A stretch of DNA of 64,000 bases from Cryptomeria japonica (lineage: Eukaryota; Streptophyta; Pinopsida; Cupressales; Cupressaceae): assembly GCF_030272615.1 (NCBI RefSeq), contig NC_081409.1:615088755-615152754 (forward strand). Reading direction: 5' to 3'. The notes under the pieces are model-generated. The model was not told the origin of the DNA. It searched no databases and saw only the letters and a program-made list of their open reading frames with translations. Position numbers and translations under genes: made by a program. Every line of letters starts with the position of its first letter. Position 1 is the first letter of the stretch. Of this stretch, positions 11,590 to 23,385 are shown one piece after another.

Positions 11590-13411
11590 CCCCCAACTTC
11601 TACCAGAGATACTCAAAAGTATTTTTGCACAAAGCCTTCATGAATATATCTGCAACTTGCTCTTTTTTAGGAACATATTCTTTCTTTACTTCATTTTCCA
11701 ACACCTCTCTTAAGAAATGATATCAAATAGACATATGCTTTTTTCTCAAATGCAATACCAAATTCTTATAGATATTTATTGCACTTGTTTTATCGCACAT
11801 GACTGGGATCAGTTCATAAAATATCACACCAATATCCTTTAATGTCTCTTTCATCCAAAGTATCTGAGTGCAACATGATGTCACTACAATGTACTTAGCT
11901 TCTGTAGTTGATAAAGACACAAAATCTTGCTTTTTACTTAACCATGCAACGAACCGAGAGCCAAGGAAAAAATCTCCACCACTGGTACTCTTTCTATCAT
12001 CAACACTTCCTACCCAATCAACATCAGTATAAGCTTTTAAAGTAAAAATGATCCTCTAGCATACCATTGAGCAAATTCTTATGTACCTTTAAAATATCTA
12101 AAAATTCTCCTTACTACAACAACATGTGACTCTTTCAAATCTTGTTGAAATCTAGCTACAAGTCAAACAACATACATGATATCCAGTCTAGTAACAATAA
12201 GGTATAATAGTCCTCCAATCATTAATATGTACTTGCTTGCCTCAGTCTTAGGAGATTTATCATCATTATTCAACTTGCATCTGACTGTCATAGGAGTACA
12301 TACTGGTTTAGAATTATCCAATCTAAACTTTTTCAACAACTCTTTAACATACTTTGACTGATAAATAAAAATACCTTTAATATTTTGATTTCATTACAAT
12401 CCAAGAAAGAAAGTCAACTCACCAATCATAGACATTTCAAATTCCTTTTGTATTTTACTAGCAAACCTCTTGCACATGCTATCATTTCCTCCAAAAATTA
12501 TGTCATCCACATATACAACAATAATTAGGATCTTTTCTGATTCAATTTTAAATTAAAGATTACTATTGGCAGACCCCTTTTGAAATCCTTGTTCACTAAA
12601 TACTTTTCCAACCTTCCATACCAAGCTCTAGGTGCTTGCTTCAACCCATACATCACCTTCTTCAATTTGAAAACAATATCTAGATCATTTGACAACTTAA
12701 ATCCTTCTGGTTATTCAATGTAGACTTCTTTTAATTCCCCATTCAAAAATGTTGACTTCACATCCATTTGATAAAATTTGAAATATTTGCATGCTACAAA
12801 AGACAAAAATATCCTAAAAACTTCCATTCAGGCAATAGGAGCATAAGTCTCTTCAAAATAAATGCCTTCAACCTGAGTGTAGCCTTTGCATACTAATCTA
12901 GCTTTTTTTCTTAGAACATGACCATATTCATCCAGCTTATTCTGGAACACTCACTTTGTTCCAATAAAGTTTTAATATGTCCATCCAGGGACTAATTCCC
13001 AAGTATGATTCTTCTCAATTTGATCCAACTCTTCCTTCATAGCCTTCATCCAATTCTGATCATTACATGCTTCTTCAATTGTCTTAGGTTTAGCTTCAGA
13101 AAGTAAACAAAGTAGAACTTGTTCTTCGACAACTTTTCTTCTTGTTATAACACCTCTGTTCTTCTCCTATGATTTGATTTTCATAGTGATTCTTCTGAAC
13201 ATACCTCAGGATTTTAGATACAGTTGTCAAAGCAACTTGAGTTTTTTTAAGCTTATCTTCTCTTCTTTGCTTGCAATCTCATCAGATTCATATCTTGCTT
13301 GTTTTCCCGAGTCTTTAGAAATATTTTTGTCAACCTTCACATTTTTACTTTCAACAATTTTATTCAGTCTCATGTTGTAACATCAGTAAGATTTTCTCTT
13401 TGTAGACTATC
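11590..13411 (-). pseudogene. Copia C reverse transcriptase and RNase H
   Basis: Minus-strand fragments read, in order: RLNKIVESKNVKVD (end of the integrase-RT linker), [59 protein letters not shown], a YVDD motif (codons at about 12503-12514), TRLDIMYVV and MSLSTTEAKYIVVTSC of RNase H. The YVDD and the STTEA glutamate are preserved, but multiple frameshifts and stops lie between. The upstream part of pol continues at 15330 beyond an inserted solo LTR. Family identity is certain; function is excluded by the breaks. Confidence 0.85.
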
Positions 13412-13505
13412 TGTTGACTAAATTCATGTCAACCTTAGCCCTATTGAAATCCGATCTAAGATTAACTTTTACTGGCTAAAACACTGAAAAGACCTTCTAA
13501 ATGAG

Positions 13506-13525
13506 CCCTAAACCCTAAACCCTAA
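13506..13525. repeat. Telomere-like CCCTAAA repeat, short
   Basis: CCCTAAACCCTAAACCCTAA, nearly three plant telomere units, lies inside the LTR-like insertion. It is far too short and internal to be a chromosome end. Confidence 0.85.
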
Positions 13526-13799
13526 GGTTTATACCTTTCACTCTATTTGGGGCTTTGAATTTCTATTTTTATGTTAATTGGGCCAACTGATCAAATCACT
13601 TAAGGATTAGCGGTTAGAGGGTCCTAGGTCCATGGTGAGATAGGGTCCCCCTTTATGTCACCGGTTGGTAGCATAACACAACCTTTTATCATTCCTCAGA
13701 CCGAGGGAAATATCTTCTACCATCCCACTGTAGCACATTGTTTTCATGGCTTCCACATTTACTCACGGGATAGCAGGTTGATGGGTTTAGCTAGGGAAA

Positions 13800-14250
13800 A
13801 TATCTGTCCCACACAAATTGGAGAGAAAGACAAATGGGCTTGCAAGATAGAGGGGAAAATGGAAATGCTTTCTCTGCCACCCCACAAAGCACAATGGAGT
13901 TCGAATGAAGGTCGAGGGGTAAAAAAATAAAGTAAAGAAGATGGTTCCCCACCATCTCGCAAGAAATTTTAGAATGCAAGTGACCTCATGGGGAAACAAA
14001 AGAATGTTGTTCCTCGCCATCCCATGATGGATTTTGAGGAAGCAAAGAAGCCTTGCGGGGTAATGAAAACACTTGCTCCCCTCCATCCCACGATAATATT
14101 TTAATAAAGAAAGTCACCTCTCAGGGTAACAAACAACAAAGAATACAAGTGTTCCCACCATCCCGTGATGTATTTTTAATGAGCCAAAGGGGCTTGTGGG
14201 GTAACATAAGCATAGAAAGATGATGGCCTCCTACCATCCTGCAATAGTGG
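13800..14250. repeat. Degenerate 65-76 bp tandem repeat
   Basis: Recurring heads of the form CCACCATC(T/C)CGC or CCATCCCATGATG are followed by an ATTTT(A/G) run and a GGGGTAACA/GGGAAACA tail, about every 65-76 bases. At least four recognisable units lie from about 13935 to 14250, with weaker relatives before. They lie in the solo LTR-like insertion. Confidence 0.6.
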
Positions 14251-15329
14251 ATAAAGACCTGGGCTTGATAGTGTAGACGTGATGCAATCTCAGCCATCCA
14301 ATTTCACTAATGAGGCAGATCAAACAACCACGTTTTAAAATTTTGTTGAAACCTTTGGAGGGTCTTCATGGCATGATATGAGGCATCCATCTACACATCT
14401 CATGGGAGATTGAAGGGCCAAACTTCAAACTTGATAGGTAGGTGAGAATCGTAATTCTTTATGCAGGGCGGTGGCCAACTAAAAAGTTGACAACTGATTG
14501 TAGACATGGTCGACAAATGAATTAGGTCAAATATAATTGATTGCAACTCATCCACTCTCTTAGGATTTCCACCATAACTCCTGACATGACTCTACAGGTG
14601 CCTTCTAGATGCCACCCATGCTCATTTATTGCAAAATGAAAACTTTTTCCCTCCAAGTGCTTTCCAGATGCCTTGAACATAGAGATTTTACCCCTTTGTA
14701 GGGATTTCGCTTCTTCCCAGTCGAGGAAGATATTTTCAGAGGCTTGTGTGTAAGAAACCATCAAATCAGTCGACCTGATCTGATCCCTTCTGATATTTTG
14801 TAACCTAGCCCTAGTAGGGTTAGGGTTTCTAATTGTAGCTCAACCTGAGTTATGCCCGAACTACAAAGGCAATTTTAGTGCATTCTAATTTTTTTTCCTT
14901 AGCATAGGTGATTGTATTGATCCCTTTGTAGATGTCATCTGTGGACTAAATCAATTCCTCTTGCCATCTTGCAAGAATTCCAACCTTCACTCACACTTGG
15001 GGAGCCAATTAGAATTGAAACTTGTGCATCTTTGGGTAGTTTTCTTGATATTTTTTGTAGCCATAGGCAGGGAAGATCAATATTTAATCTAGGTGAGAAC
15101 CTTTTTCCCTTTCAATATTTCCTTCTTCTCCTTTCCCCTTTCAAGCTCAGCAGAATAGATTTATGTGTGTTGGGTTTGACCAACACTTGCATCCAAATTG
15201 GAAAGGAAGTCAACCTTCTTTGGAGGTTGAGCCTCAATATGCAAGGTCTTACACTTGGAGGTTGTTTCAATGTGTCATAAGGTTTATAATCAAGGTTATT
15301 CATCAAGCGGGTTGACATTTGTGACAACA

Positions 15330-15960
15330 ATATCCTAGGAATATACCTTCATCTGTACTGTTGTCAAACTTTCCAATATTTCCTTCATTTCTCCAGATAT
15401 AGCATTTACTTCTAAGAACTTTGAAATACCTTACTGAGGGAATCATTCCATACCATAACTCATATGATGTCTTCCCATACTTCTTTCGGAAGAGAACTAA
15501 CTTAAGGGTATATACAACAATATGTATTGCTTCTCTCCAGTAGACTTTTGGTAGGTTTGCTTCTTTGATCATAGTTCTTGCTGCTTCTTGTATATTCCTA
15601 TTCATTCTTTCCACTATATTTTTCTAAGGTATCCTAGGGGCAGAAAAATGTCTCCTAATCCTATATTTTCAACTCTCGCTTTGAATATCTTAAAATTTTC
15701 TAATGTCTTTGAATTTTCTCTTAGAAATGCAACCGAAGTCATTTTAGAATGATCATCAATTAAGAGAAAGAAATACCTCTCACCTTGTAAACTCCCTATT
15801 CTTGTTGAACCACATAAGTTTGTGTGTACTGAATACAATAGTCTAGTATAAGATTTTTCCTTTCCTCTAAATGTTCCCTTTGCCTGTTTTCCCACTTGAC
15901 ATTCTTTGCAAACACTATTATCTAGTTTAGTCAGTCTCAGTAAATCTCTCAAAGCTATTG
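15330..15960 (-). pseudogene. Copia C integrase with internal deletion
   Basis: The minus strand reads CKECQVGKQAKGTF, then HTNLCGSTR...GERYFFLLIDDHSKM (first part of the catalytic core), then jumps from KIFKARVEN directly to RRHFSAPRIP and NIVERMNRNIQEAART, ending at EGIFLGY. In an intact Copia integrase the second catalytic Asp (the SD..GEF region) lies between these two blocks. It is missing, so about 30 residues of the core are deleted. The glutamate of the VER motif remains. A frame change is also needed at the junction near 15640. The protein would be inactive even if expressed. Confidence 0.8.
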
Positions 15961-16277
15961 TAAAAATTTTGTCACCAAATTGTCAAAACTAATGTGATAC
16001 ATCCTCTTGTACCATATCCAACTTTCATTGGTATAAGATAATAAGCAATGTCCTGTAGCAACTTCCAATTGATACATGTTTCTTTTTTTCCTTTTTCCTA
16101 TAGCAATAACAGTTCTGGATCTCTTTCGGATCTCACAACCACCATCTTGAAAAACAACATTATAGTTATTTTCTCACATCTATCCAACACTCAAGATATT
16201 ATGATGTAATCCTTTCATATAGTATACATTGTCAGTGTTATGTTTTCCAACGAAAGTAATATAACATATTCCAACAA
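15961..16277 (-). pseudogene. Copia C GAG-pre-integrase segment
   Basis: Minus-strand fragments resembling YYMKGLHHNILSVG and NNYNVVFQDGGCEIRK match the pre-integrase region between protease and integrase of Copia polyproteins. Several stops and shifts are present. Confidence 0.65.
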
Positions 16278-17354
16278 TCAAAGTAGTTTGATCATCTCCG
16301 AATCTAACAGAACCAACATCATATGATTTGAACATCCACTATCAATCAACCTTTCATTTCTATCTCTTCTAACATGAAATGGTGATGCAACAATTTCAAC
16401 AACCTTAGAAATTTCCTTATTATTGTTAGGTTTAGATTCATCTTTTTTAACTAAGAACAAACAATCACCATCTTCATAATCCGAATCATCATTTGAAATT
16501 CTAGCATCATCCTTAACATAGTAGGCTTTCTTATTGAAATTTACTTTGTTTTCATTAAACTTTTGTTTTATTCCTCTCTCCAAACATCTAGATGCATAAT
16601 GACCAATATTTCCACACTTAAAATATTCAAGAGGTAACATTCCTTTATATTTGTTGGTTCCTCTCTTCAACTTTCTCAAAAAGTTCACTTCCATATCATC
16701 TAGGCTCTCATCATCTAAATCTTTTCATGATTTAAATGTTGTCTTAGTTCTTTCTTTGTCTTTACAAAACTTCCTCATCTCAAATGCAGTCAAGGTTCCA
16801 TACAATTGTTCTCTGGTGAATTTGGAAGGATCGTAAGTTTCTTCAATGGCTAAAATCTTGTCACTATAACATTTCGGTAAAGTTCCCATGATCTTCTCTA
16901 TCACATCCTTATCATCCAAGGTACCACCAAGATCTCTGATCTCATTCACTACACTGTCAACCTTCTAAAAGTAACTTTTTATGTCCTCACCTTCTTCCAT
17001 CCTCAAGTTCTCATATCCGTCTTTAGCAGTCTGCATGTTAGCTAACTTAACTCTGTCATTCCCTTCATAGATGTTTTTCAATCTTTCCTAGACTTAATAG
17101 GCAATATCCAATGCAACAACCTTAGCCAATTTAGTCTTAGATAAGGCACTAAATATAATATAGCTTGCTCATTCATTCTCTTCATAGGCTTCGATCTCAT
17201 CTGGGGTAGTAGGACCATTTGCCGACATCACATACTTCCTCTCCATAGCTTTCTAGGTCTTGTAACTCAGAGAAATCAAGTATCCTCTCATCTTCACTCT
17301 ACAAAAACTATATTTGGATACTTCAAAGATAGGAATAGTAAATTTATGTGCCAT
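16278..17354 (-). pseudogene. Copia C gag and protease start
   Basis: The gag frame opens at ATG 17354 (MAHKFTIPIFEVSKY), 60 bases inside the primer site. It continues with stops through TLDDKDVIEKIMGTLPKCY and EQLYGTLTAFEMRKF, the usual Copia gag body. Then comes a zinc knuckle reading YFKCGNIGHYASRC, in which the first cysteine is replaced by Tyr. It ends with RLIDSGCSNHM, the Copia protease DSG motif. Order and spacing are normal for a gag-protease region. At least five in-frame stops break it. Confidence 0.85.
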
Positions 17355-17396
17355 CGGATCTTCCTCAAGCAGTTAGTCTCACTTTTTTAGGAAGCA

Positions 17397-17411
17397 AAAC
17401 TCTGATACCAA
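17397..17411 (-). other. Primer-binding site of Copia C
   Basis: The minus strand reads TTGGTATCAGAGTTT directly after the LTR end, matching the initiator-Met tRNA complement for 10-11 bases. Confidence 0.85.
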
Positions 17412-17412
17412 T

Positions 17413-19974
17413 TGTTGAATATCCTAGACAACTAAGAGGGGCGGTGAATTAGTTGTACTTGTAGGCATCTAAAAATGGTCAATGCTTCCAGTGTCATACT
17501 TTAACATGTCCATGTGACCTTATTTTAGGGTTTCCATACTTACTAACACTTCCTCTATGTCATGCGTTCTATCTTTATCATTTGTCAATATCGTGTCATT
17601 CTTTCTTTTTCTATTCGATTCTATTTTCTCAAATTTAAATTTAGCCTTATCAATTTCGATTCTTAAACATCGGCCATGATCAACCTGCCATATCATTTGT
17701 ACATCATCATAACCCTAGTCAGTGTCAATTAGGGTTTTGTCCTAGATCTCATCATTTGTAGTATTAGTCATCTTTAATCATTTTTCAATCAATTTCTATC
17801 ATTTTAGATCTTTGTCAATATTGAATTATCAATTGTCGTCAATCTTTCATCAATTTTGATCAATTCATCATCGGTCTTCACCAATCTTTTGGTCAAATCA
17901 ATCTTCATCAAATCAACCTTTTTCAATCCTTGATCGATTTGTCATCAGTCTCAATCAATTATCAAAACCTTATCATTTTGGATCAATCATCCATTGATCC
18001 ATCATCAGTTGTCATTCATCAATTTGGTCCCTCTATCATGTTTCGTCTATTTGTCCTTGTCAGTCATCCTTTTAATTGTGATCATATTCATATATTTATT
18101 GCTTTAATAGCATCATGACCTAATTCATCTCTAGTTCATCTCCTAGGGTTCTAATAATTATTTAATTATTAAAGTCCTTTTAACATTCCTATAGGTTAAA
18201 CAAATTAATTTCATTTGTCCTAAGTGTTTCATGTCACAATTAAATTAATTATTTAATTGGCCAATTCCTTTCTTTTTTGAGAGTTAATTAATAAAATGGA
18301 AAATTTATTAATTAAAGCCACCTAATTATTCCCCCTAATTTCTCCTCTTTTTGTGCTCAATTTTGTCATAATTATTAGCTACTTTTGGGGCTAATTTGTC
18401 ATAACTTGTCTTGGAAAAGTGTCATGAAATTTGCATAGTAAGTTGTCATAATTATTGACATAGAAATTTATCATTAAATGGACATAGAATTTGTCATATC
18501 TTGTCTCCCTATCATGCTAATTTCGAATGAAATTTCCTTTTTTAATTGATTACGAATTTTGGAGACTTTTGTCCTATAAATTGAGCACCCTTTTCTCATC
18601 ATTTTCAACCACACTTCTTGTATCCTTACACTATTGATTTCTCTTCCTTTTGTCATCCAAGTTGCTTTTAATCACTCACATTTGTAGGTGAGATCCACAA
18701 TAATTTGAAGGAGATAGAATAACAATGGAGGTGAATGAAGGAAACATCTATATATGGTTTGCATTTCATTTGAATGCTTTGTCTTCATTCCTTTATTGAA
18801 TATGTTAGGACTTGATTTCATAGCTTATTAATTTTTTGTGGTTAATTAACATTATGTTATGATGCTTTACCTAATTCCTACCTCACAATACAAATTAAAA
18901 TATTTTACATGATCCATAAAAATAGATCCGATAAACAAACTTCTGATAACTTAACCATAAACAAATAAGCATGAAATAGAACACACATAAAACATACACA
19001 AGAACACCAAATATACATGGAAAACCCAAGGAGGGAAAACCCACGAAGAATGCTAATTCTCAATTATGAAACACCTATTAGGGTGACACCGATTAAGGTG
19101 ATTTTTACAAAGGGTGTCTCACTACCAAAATGCTCACTATAGGTGGGGTTACTACCTGGCTACACTAGCCAAAAAAAGAAGGGCTCACTGCCCAGAAGAA
19201 GAAGAAAGAAAATGAAAGAATCTACCATTGAAGCACGATTGCCACAATGCTGCAATGTCAAAAGAAACCTTTGGGTAGCTTTGGTCCCAAAGAACACCAT
19301 CACACAATCTCATAGCTCAACCATAACTCTTCACAACCTCACACACATTCATAGAAAATAGATCTTCTTTTACAATCCACTTGCTTCCACCATCTTTCAC
19401 TTTACAATCATCCTCTATTTATACTGATATCTTCAATCAATAATCTCTCCAAGTCGGCCAGAAAATAATTCACCAAATTACAATTTGAAATAGGTACACA
19501 CTAAACATTCCCATAGTGGAAAGGAATGAGAAGTGAACCACACCACAATGCACAACATCGACCAAAACAACACGTTATCCATACACCGCAAATGTTAAAG
19601 AAAAAATAGAATCATTCAAGGTCAATTGGATATGAGATGAACATATCAATAACCACAACTTCACATCTCATCATCACATTCCAAATCATAATATCAAAGT
19701 TAAAAACATTAATAACACAAATCCAAAATCTCATTATCAGAAATAGAAATGCAGAGAAATGTGGAACACTGCAAACCTTGTCAAACATCATCATCACTGA
19801 ACAAATTTATGGAGTACAACTTTCAGAGCACCAAATCATAAGCATGACATCCCAAAGTAACTTCCAACAACATATCAAAACCTCATAACACACACCAATC
19901 ACTAAATTATATAACCAGTATGCTAACATCAATGATAACCATACCAACTTACAATTAACTTCACATTTTCAACA
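17413..19974 (-). repeat. 5' LTR of Copia C, split by a solo LTR
   Basis: 17413-17459 and 18888-19974 together correspond to the 3' LTR at 10344-11318. The shared order includes GAACACACATAAA, GAGGGAAAACCCACGAAGAAT, and the AACTTCACATTTT upper end. The gap 17460-18887 is an insertion absent from the 3' LTR. Confidence 0.85.
17460..18887 (+). mobile_element. Solo Gypsy-like LTR (1428 bp) inside the Copia C LTR
   Basis: Starts TGTAGGCATCTAAAAATGG, like the termini of the Gypsy D LTRs and of the LTR at 63834 (TGTAGAC..CTAAAAATG type), and ends ATTCCTACCTCACA. The flanks GTACT and ATACA match only at three of five positions, but the 3' LTR of Copia C gives the uninterrupted sequence and fixes the limits. 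The interior is AT-rich with many ATCAATTTTCATC-like runs and has no ORF of note. Confidence 0.7.
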
Positions 19975-20515
19975 ATCCCTAAATACCAATCTTTCCTTTT
20001 TTCTTATTACTTTATTTCTTTATTCAATTTTTTCTTTAATAACCACTTGGTTCCAATAATATTCTTGTTTATAGGTCTTGGAACAAGTTCCCATGTTTAT
20101 TTTTTCTCAATTCGGTCAAGTTCTTCTTTCATAGCCTTTATCCATCCTTCATCCAAGCTTGCATCATAAAATGTCTTGGGCTCAAATTTTGACAAAAGAA
20201 AAATATTTAATTGCTCACTTTCCTTGGCACATCTTCTTTTGTCTACACACCTTGATTCTTATCACCAATGATTTGTTCTTCAAAGTGATTCCTTTGAACA
20301 TACTTTATAAAAGTTTTAGGGGTCTGGTCAAATCCCCTTTCCTTAGTTTCTTTTCCTTCCTTTTCTTCCTCTTCTCCTTTTGTAGTGAAATGAACACTTC
20401 CTATTTCACAATATATCATTTCTTCAATGGCTTAGTCCCATTCTTCATCCACTCTGACATTTGAGATTTCAATTATTTTCCTAAGCCTTTTCTAATAACA
20501 TCTATATAGGCCTTG
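19975..20515 (-). pseudogene. Copia A: linker and N-terminal reverse transcriptase
   Basis: The minus strand reads RCYxKRLRKIIEISNVRVDEEW, YVQRNHFEEQIIGDKNQGV, SLDEGWIKAMKEELDRIEKK, and TWELVPRPINKNIIGTKWLLKKKLN, the conserved entry into the Copia reverse transcriptase. It ends in RLVF at 19975, where Copia C is inserted. The next residues (RGCS...[10 protein letters not shown]) are found at 10343 and below. Stops are present. Confidence 0.8.
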
Positions 20516-21250
20516 CTTCTTGTTGAATATCCCAAGAAGATTCCTTCATTATATATCTTCAGTCAACTTTTTGAAGATGTTCTTCATCTCATCTAATATA
20601 GTAAATTCTCCCAAAAATTCTAAAGTACTTGATAGTGATGATCCTTCCATACCACAACTCACAAAGAGTATTTGAATAACCTTTTCTAACTTGCACTCTT
20701 TTAAGAATATAAATAGCAATATGCACAACCTCTCTCCAATACTTATCTAGTAAGTTAGTATACTTTAACATCATCCTATCCATTTCTTGAACTATTTTAT
20801 TCTTTCTTTTTGCTACCCCATTTTGTTGAGGGGTCCTATGAGCAATCAGATGTCTTCTAATACCACGGTCCTCACAAAAATGATTAAACTCACTTGATCT
20901 AAATTCAACTTATCCATCAAACCTAAAACACTTAATCTTCAAATCTATTTCATTCTCAACCAATGATTTAAAGATCTTAAACCTCTCTAATGCTTGAAAT
21001 TTTTCTCTTAGGAAAGTAACCCATGTCATTCTATAGTAATTATCAACAAGTATGATAAATTATCTTTCACCATGTAGTCCTCTTGTTCTTGTAGGTTTTC
21101 ATAGATCAATGTGTATCAGCTCCAAGAGGTTTGAAGATGAATATTCTTTTCTCTTGAACTGTATCTCTATTTTCTTCCCCATATGACACTCTCTATATAC
21201 CACATTAGTAGGTTTGACAATATTGGGCATATCTCTTACCACATTTATAG
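20516..21250 (-). pseudogene. Copia A integrase
   Basis: The minus strand reads YRECHMGKKIEIQFKRKEY, LIHIDL (first catalytic Asp kept), TRTRGLHGER, FLREKFQALERFKIFKSLVE, IKCFRFDG (second Asp region, with a stop just after), RRHLIAHRTPQQNGVAKRKN and KYWREVVHIAIYILKRVQV. The catalytic glutamate of the usual NGVVERKN block is replaced by lysine (AKRKN). Together with several stops this makes the integrase inactive. The domain precedes reverse transcriptase, confirming Copia order. Confidence 0.85.
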
Positions 21251-21473
21251 TGTTGATATTTAAAATATTGGGCATATCTTGACTAATTCACTTTCCATTT
21301 CTCAAGATTGATAAAAATTTCTTTAGTCACCACTCATGTGATTAGAGCAACCATTATCAATAACTCAAGCATTAGGTTTTTCTTTTGCATGAAGAGAAAT
21401 GAACACAATCAAGGATATCTTATTTCTATTAATATCAACAAGCTATCATTTTTTTCATATTTGCTAGCATTAT
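21251..21473 (-). pseudogene. Copia A protease region
   Basis: The minus strand contains VIDNGCSNHMSGD (21327-21363), the Copia aspartic protease motif with DSG changed to DNG, followed by FINLEKWK. The coding frame continues across the Gypsy G insertion: the last codons here (NASKYEKNDS) join AINHD at 33545 onward once one ATTAT copy is removed. Confidence 0.75.
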
Positions 21474-22247
21474 TCATGCAGGAGCATCCCTGGTTCACAA
21501 CAATCTTGCATCAACCAAAAACATTTTCCCTTATAATTTATTTTCTGTTTCCAGTTTGAGTTTTCCTTTCTATGTGTTCTGGTTTTGGCGCACTGGATTC
21601 TATGGAGTTGGATTCTACTTGAAGACTTTATAATCTTTCTTTCTTTCATACCACATTGTATTTGGATCACTTTCCGACAAGATATCGCTACTAGTTTCCA
21701 TGACAGTTTCTTGTTACCGGTTGCCTGAGACCTATTTTGGTGATCTACCAAAACCCATTTCAAAGCTTGTGGAGCCCTAGGCATTAATTTTGATGTTCCT
21801 TGGTGTGTGTCTGACCTTCTACATTTCATCCTTTGGATTTTCTGGAGGAATCTCTTGGCGGAGGCTGACCTTGTTATTTTCATGTTAGGTCTTGTTCTTC
21901 CGGTTTTGATCCCTTTTGGGTCAACTGGATCCTTTGGATCAATATATATATATATATATATTTGTAATTATGGTTTAGAATGTAATCAATCAAAGAATCA
22001 AGTAGCTAGACTATGCATAGAAGATAGATCTTTCCATTCAAGGTCTCAGCTGTGACCTATTTTACTAGGCCTGTGTGTCGGTATGTTGTAGCCCAATTGT
22101 TACCGGTTGGGTGTAATCAAATTTCATGCAATAAAATTATCTGTTATGCATTGCCTCCATCATATATTTTTGTTTTCATTGTTTTTACTCTTGCTGACCA
22201 ATACAGATTGATCTCTTTGAGGTCCCTCCTCACTGGTGATTGCTTCA
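21474..22247 (+). repeat. 5' LTR of Gypsy G (774 bp)
   Basis: Matches 32765-33544 from GGAGCATCCCTGGTTCACAA to CTCACTGG...TGCTTCA. It contains a TA dinucleotide run near 21943-21961 that is much shorter in the 3' copy, so it has expanded or contracted since insertion. Confidence 0.85.
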
Positions 22248-22248
22248 A

Positions 22249-22263
22249 GTGGTATCATCGAAG
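22249..22263 (+). other. Primer-binding site of Gypsy G
   Basis: GTGGTATCATCGAAG follows the LTR end by one base; TGGTATCA matches the initiator-Met tRNA 3' end, with mutations after it. Confidence 0.65.
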
Positions 22264-22377
22264 TTTTTTTCCAGAGGTTGCGTGTCCTGAATTTTTGTTG
22301 TAGGGTGGCGGATTGCGGATCCAACTTGCAATTGCAGAGGGCTAGTGTAATTCGATGGTGTGAAGAGGAACTAGTAA

Positions 22378-23385
22378 TAATGGAGTGTGTGGCAATGTAG
22401 ACCTAGCTATGATGGAGATGTTGCGAGGAATATCAGCCCGGTTAGAAGCCATGGAGACAACCCAGAGAAGAGGTCGACATATTGAAGATGTAAGTGAAGA
22501 TGAAGGAGAAGAAGCCCTGACAGAAAAAAGTAAACCTACCGGCGGTTGATCTAGATGAAAAAAGGTTTTTAAGGGTTTTGAGTAGGGCGAACACTAAACC
22601 TCATTTGACCCCACTAGAATATGATGGGAAGTTACATTCGGAAGAATTGATGGATTGGATCTCGGAGATGGAGAAGTATTTTGATTTTAAAAACACTACA
22701 TAAGAGAGGAAGGTGAAATATGCTTGTACCCAGTTGAAAGGTCATGCATCTCTTTGGTGGGAGTATTTGCAAGTTGACAGATAAAGAAGAGGTAAATAAA
22801 AGATTAAGACATGGGATTGGATGATTACTAAGTTGAAATCAAAGTTTGTGCCAATGAATTATCAAGTGGATTTGTTCCGAAAGTTGCAGAATCTGAGACA
22901 AAAGGAATCTAGTGTGAAGGAGTACAGCGAAGAATTTTACAAGTTGAACATTAGATCCGGACATGTTGATGATGAAGTTGAAAAAATTGAAACATATTTG
23001 AATAGATTGCAAATGTCTATACAAGATAAACTCAGTATGGTCAAATTGGAGAGTGTTGAAGAGGCTTACTAGCATGCCCTAAATGTTGAAGATATTGAAC
23101 AAAAGACATGAGCAGAGACAAATAGGTAGAGGTGCAAGGTTTACCAGAGGAAGATTTAAAGGAGGAAGAGGATATATTGGAGGAAGAGGAACCAGTGCAT
23201 ATCAGAATAAGGACAAGGAAGTGAGAAAAGAAGGTAATTCATACCGGAAGGATGATAGAAATTTCTACTGAAGGAGAGAACCAGATGGTTACTGGAATGA
23301 GAAATTTTGAAGACAAGACAAGAGGACATTTAGAGGAACTTTTTTAAAGTGTGGAGGAGGACACCGTGCATTTGTGTGTGAGAAG
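22378..23385 (+). pseudogene. Gypsy G gag
   Basis: The region reads, with stops and one shift, ELMDWISEMEKYFDFKN, ERKVKYACTQLKGHASLWWEYLQ, TWDWMITKLKSKFVPMNY, LRQKESSVKEYSEEFYKLNIRSG and LNRLQMSIQDKLSMV. This is the retrotransposon gag domain of plant chromoviruses. A degraded zinc knuckle (LKCGGGHRAFVC) lies near 23347-23382, preceded by an Arg/Gly-rich basic stretch (GRFKGGRGYIGGRG, about 23150-23190). The longest uninterrupted piece is 22821-23072. Gag would form the virus-like particle. Confidence 0.85.

Larger units (their letters stand above)
13412..15329 (-). mobile_element. Solo LTR-like insertion (1918 bp) in Copia C pol
   Basis: On the minus strand it starts TGTTGTCACAAATGTC at 15329 and ends GAATTTAGTCAACA at 13412. 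The flanks are CTATC (13407-13411) and ATATC (15330-15334), 4 of 5 matching. Removing it joins the integrase end GIFLGY to the SYxCYNMRLNKIV segment, which is the normal Copia order. No internal domain is recognisable, so it is best explained as a long solo LTR of an unidentified family. The short ORFs inside have no recognisable similarity. Confidence 0.65.
10344..19974 (-). mobile_element. Copia C: full-length but inactive element with ATCCC target duplication
   Basis: The LTRs at 10344-11318 and 17413-19974 share extended sequence (for example the GGTGATTTTTACAAAGGGTG region). Both start TGTTGAATATCC at the low end. The 5-base flanks ATCCC (10339-10343 and 19975-19979) are identical. Inside, the minus strand gives primer site, gag with zinc knuckle, protease DSG, pre-integrase, integrase, reverse transcriptase and RNase H in Copia order. 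It sits inside the reverse transcriptase of Copia A. It was itself hit twice (13412-15329 and 17460-18887), so it is not the youngest insertion. Confidence 0.85.

Noticed and set aside
13506-13525. Telomere or chromosome end
   Set aside because: Fewer than three units, internal, and inside a solo LTR-like insert.
13655-14086. Several ORFs of 60-100 codons on both strands
   Set aside because: They arise from the degenerate tandem repeat; no similarity to any family and no consistent frame between units.
21470-21883. 137-codon minus-strand ORF across the left border of Gypsy G
   Set aside because: It spans the junction between Copia A and the LTR of Gypsy G; it is an LTR antisense frame without recognisable domains.
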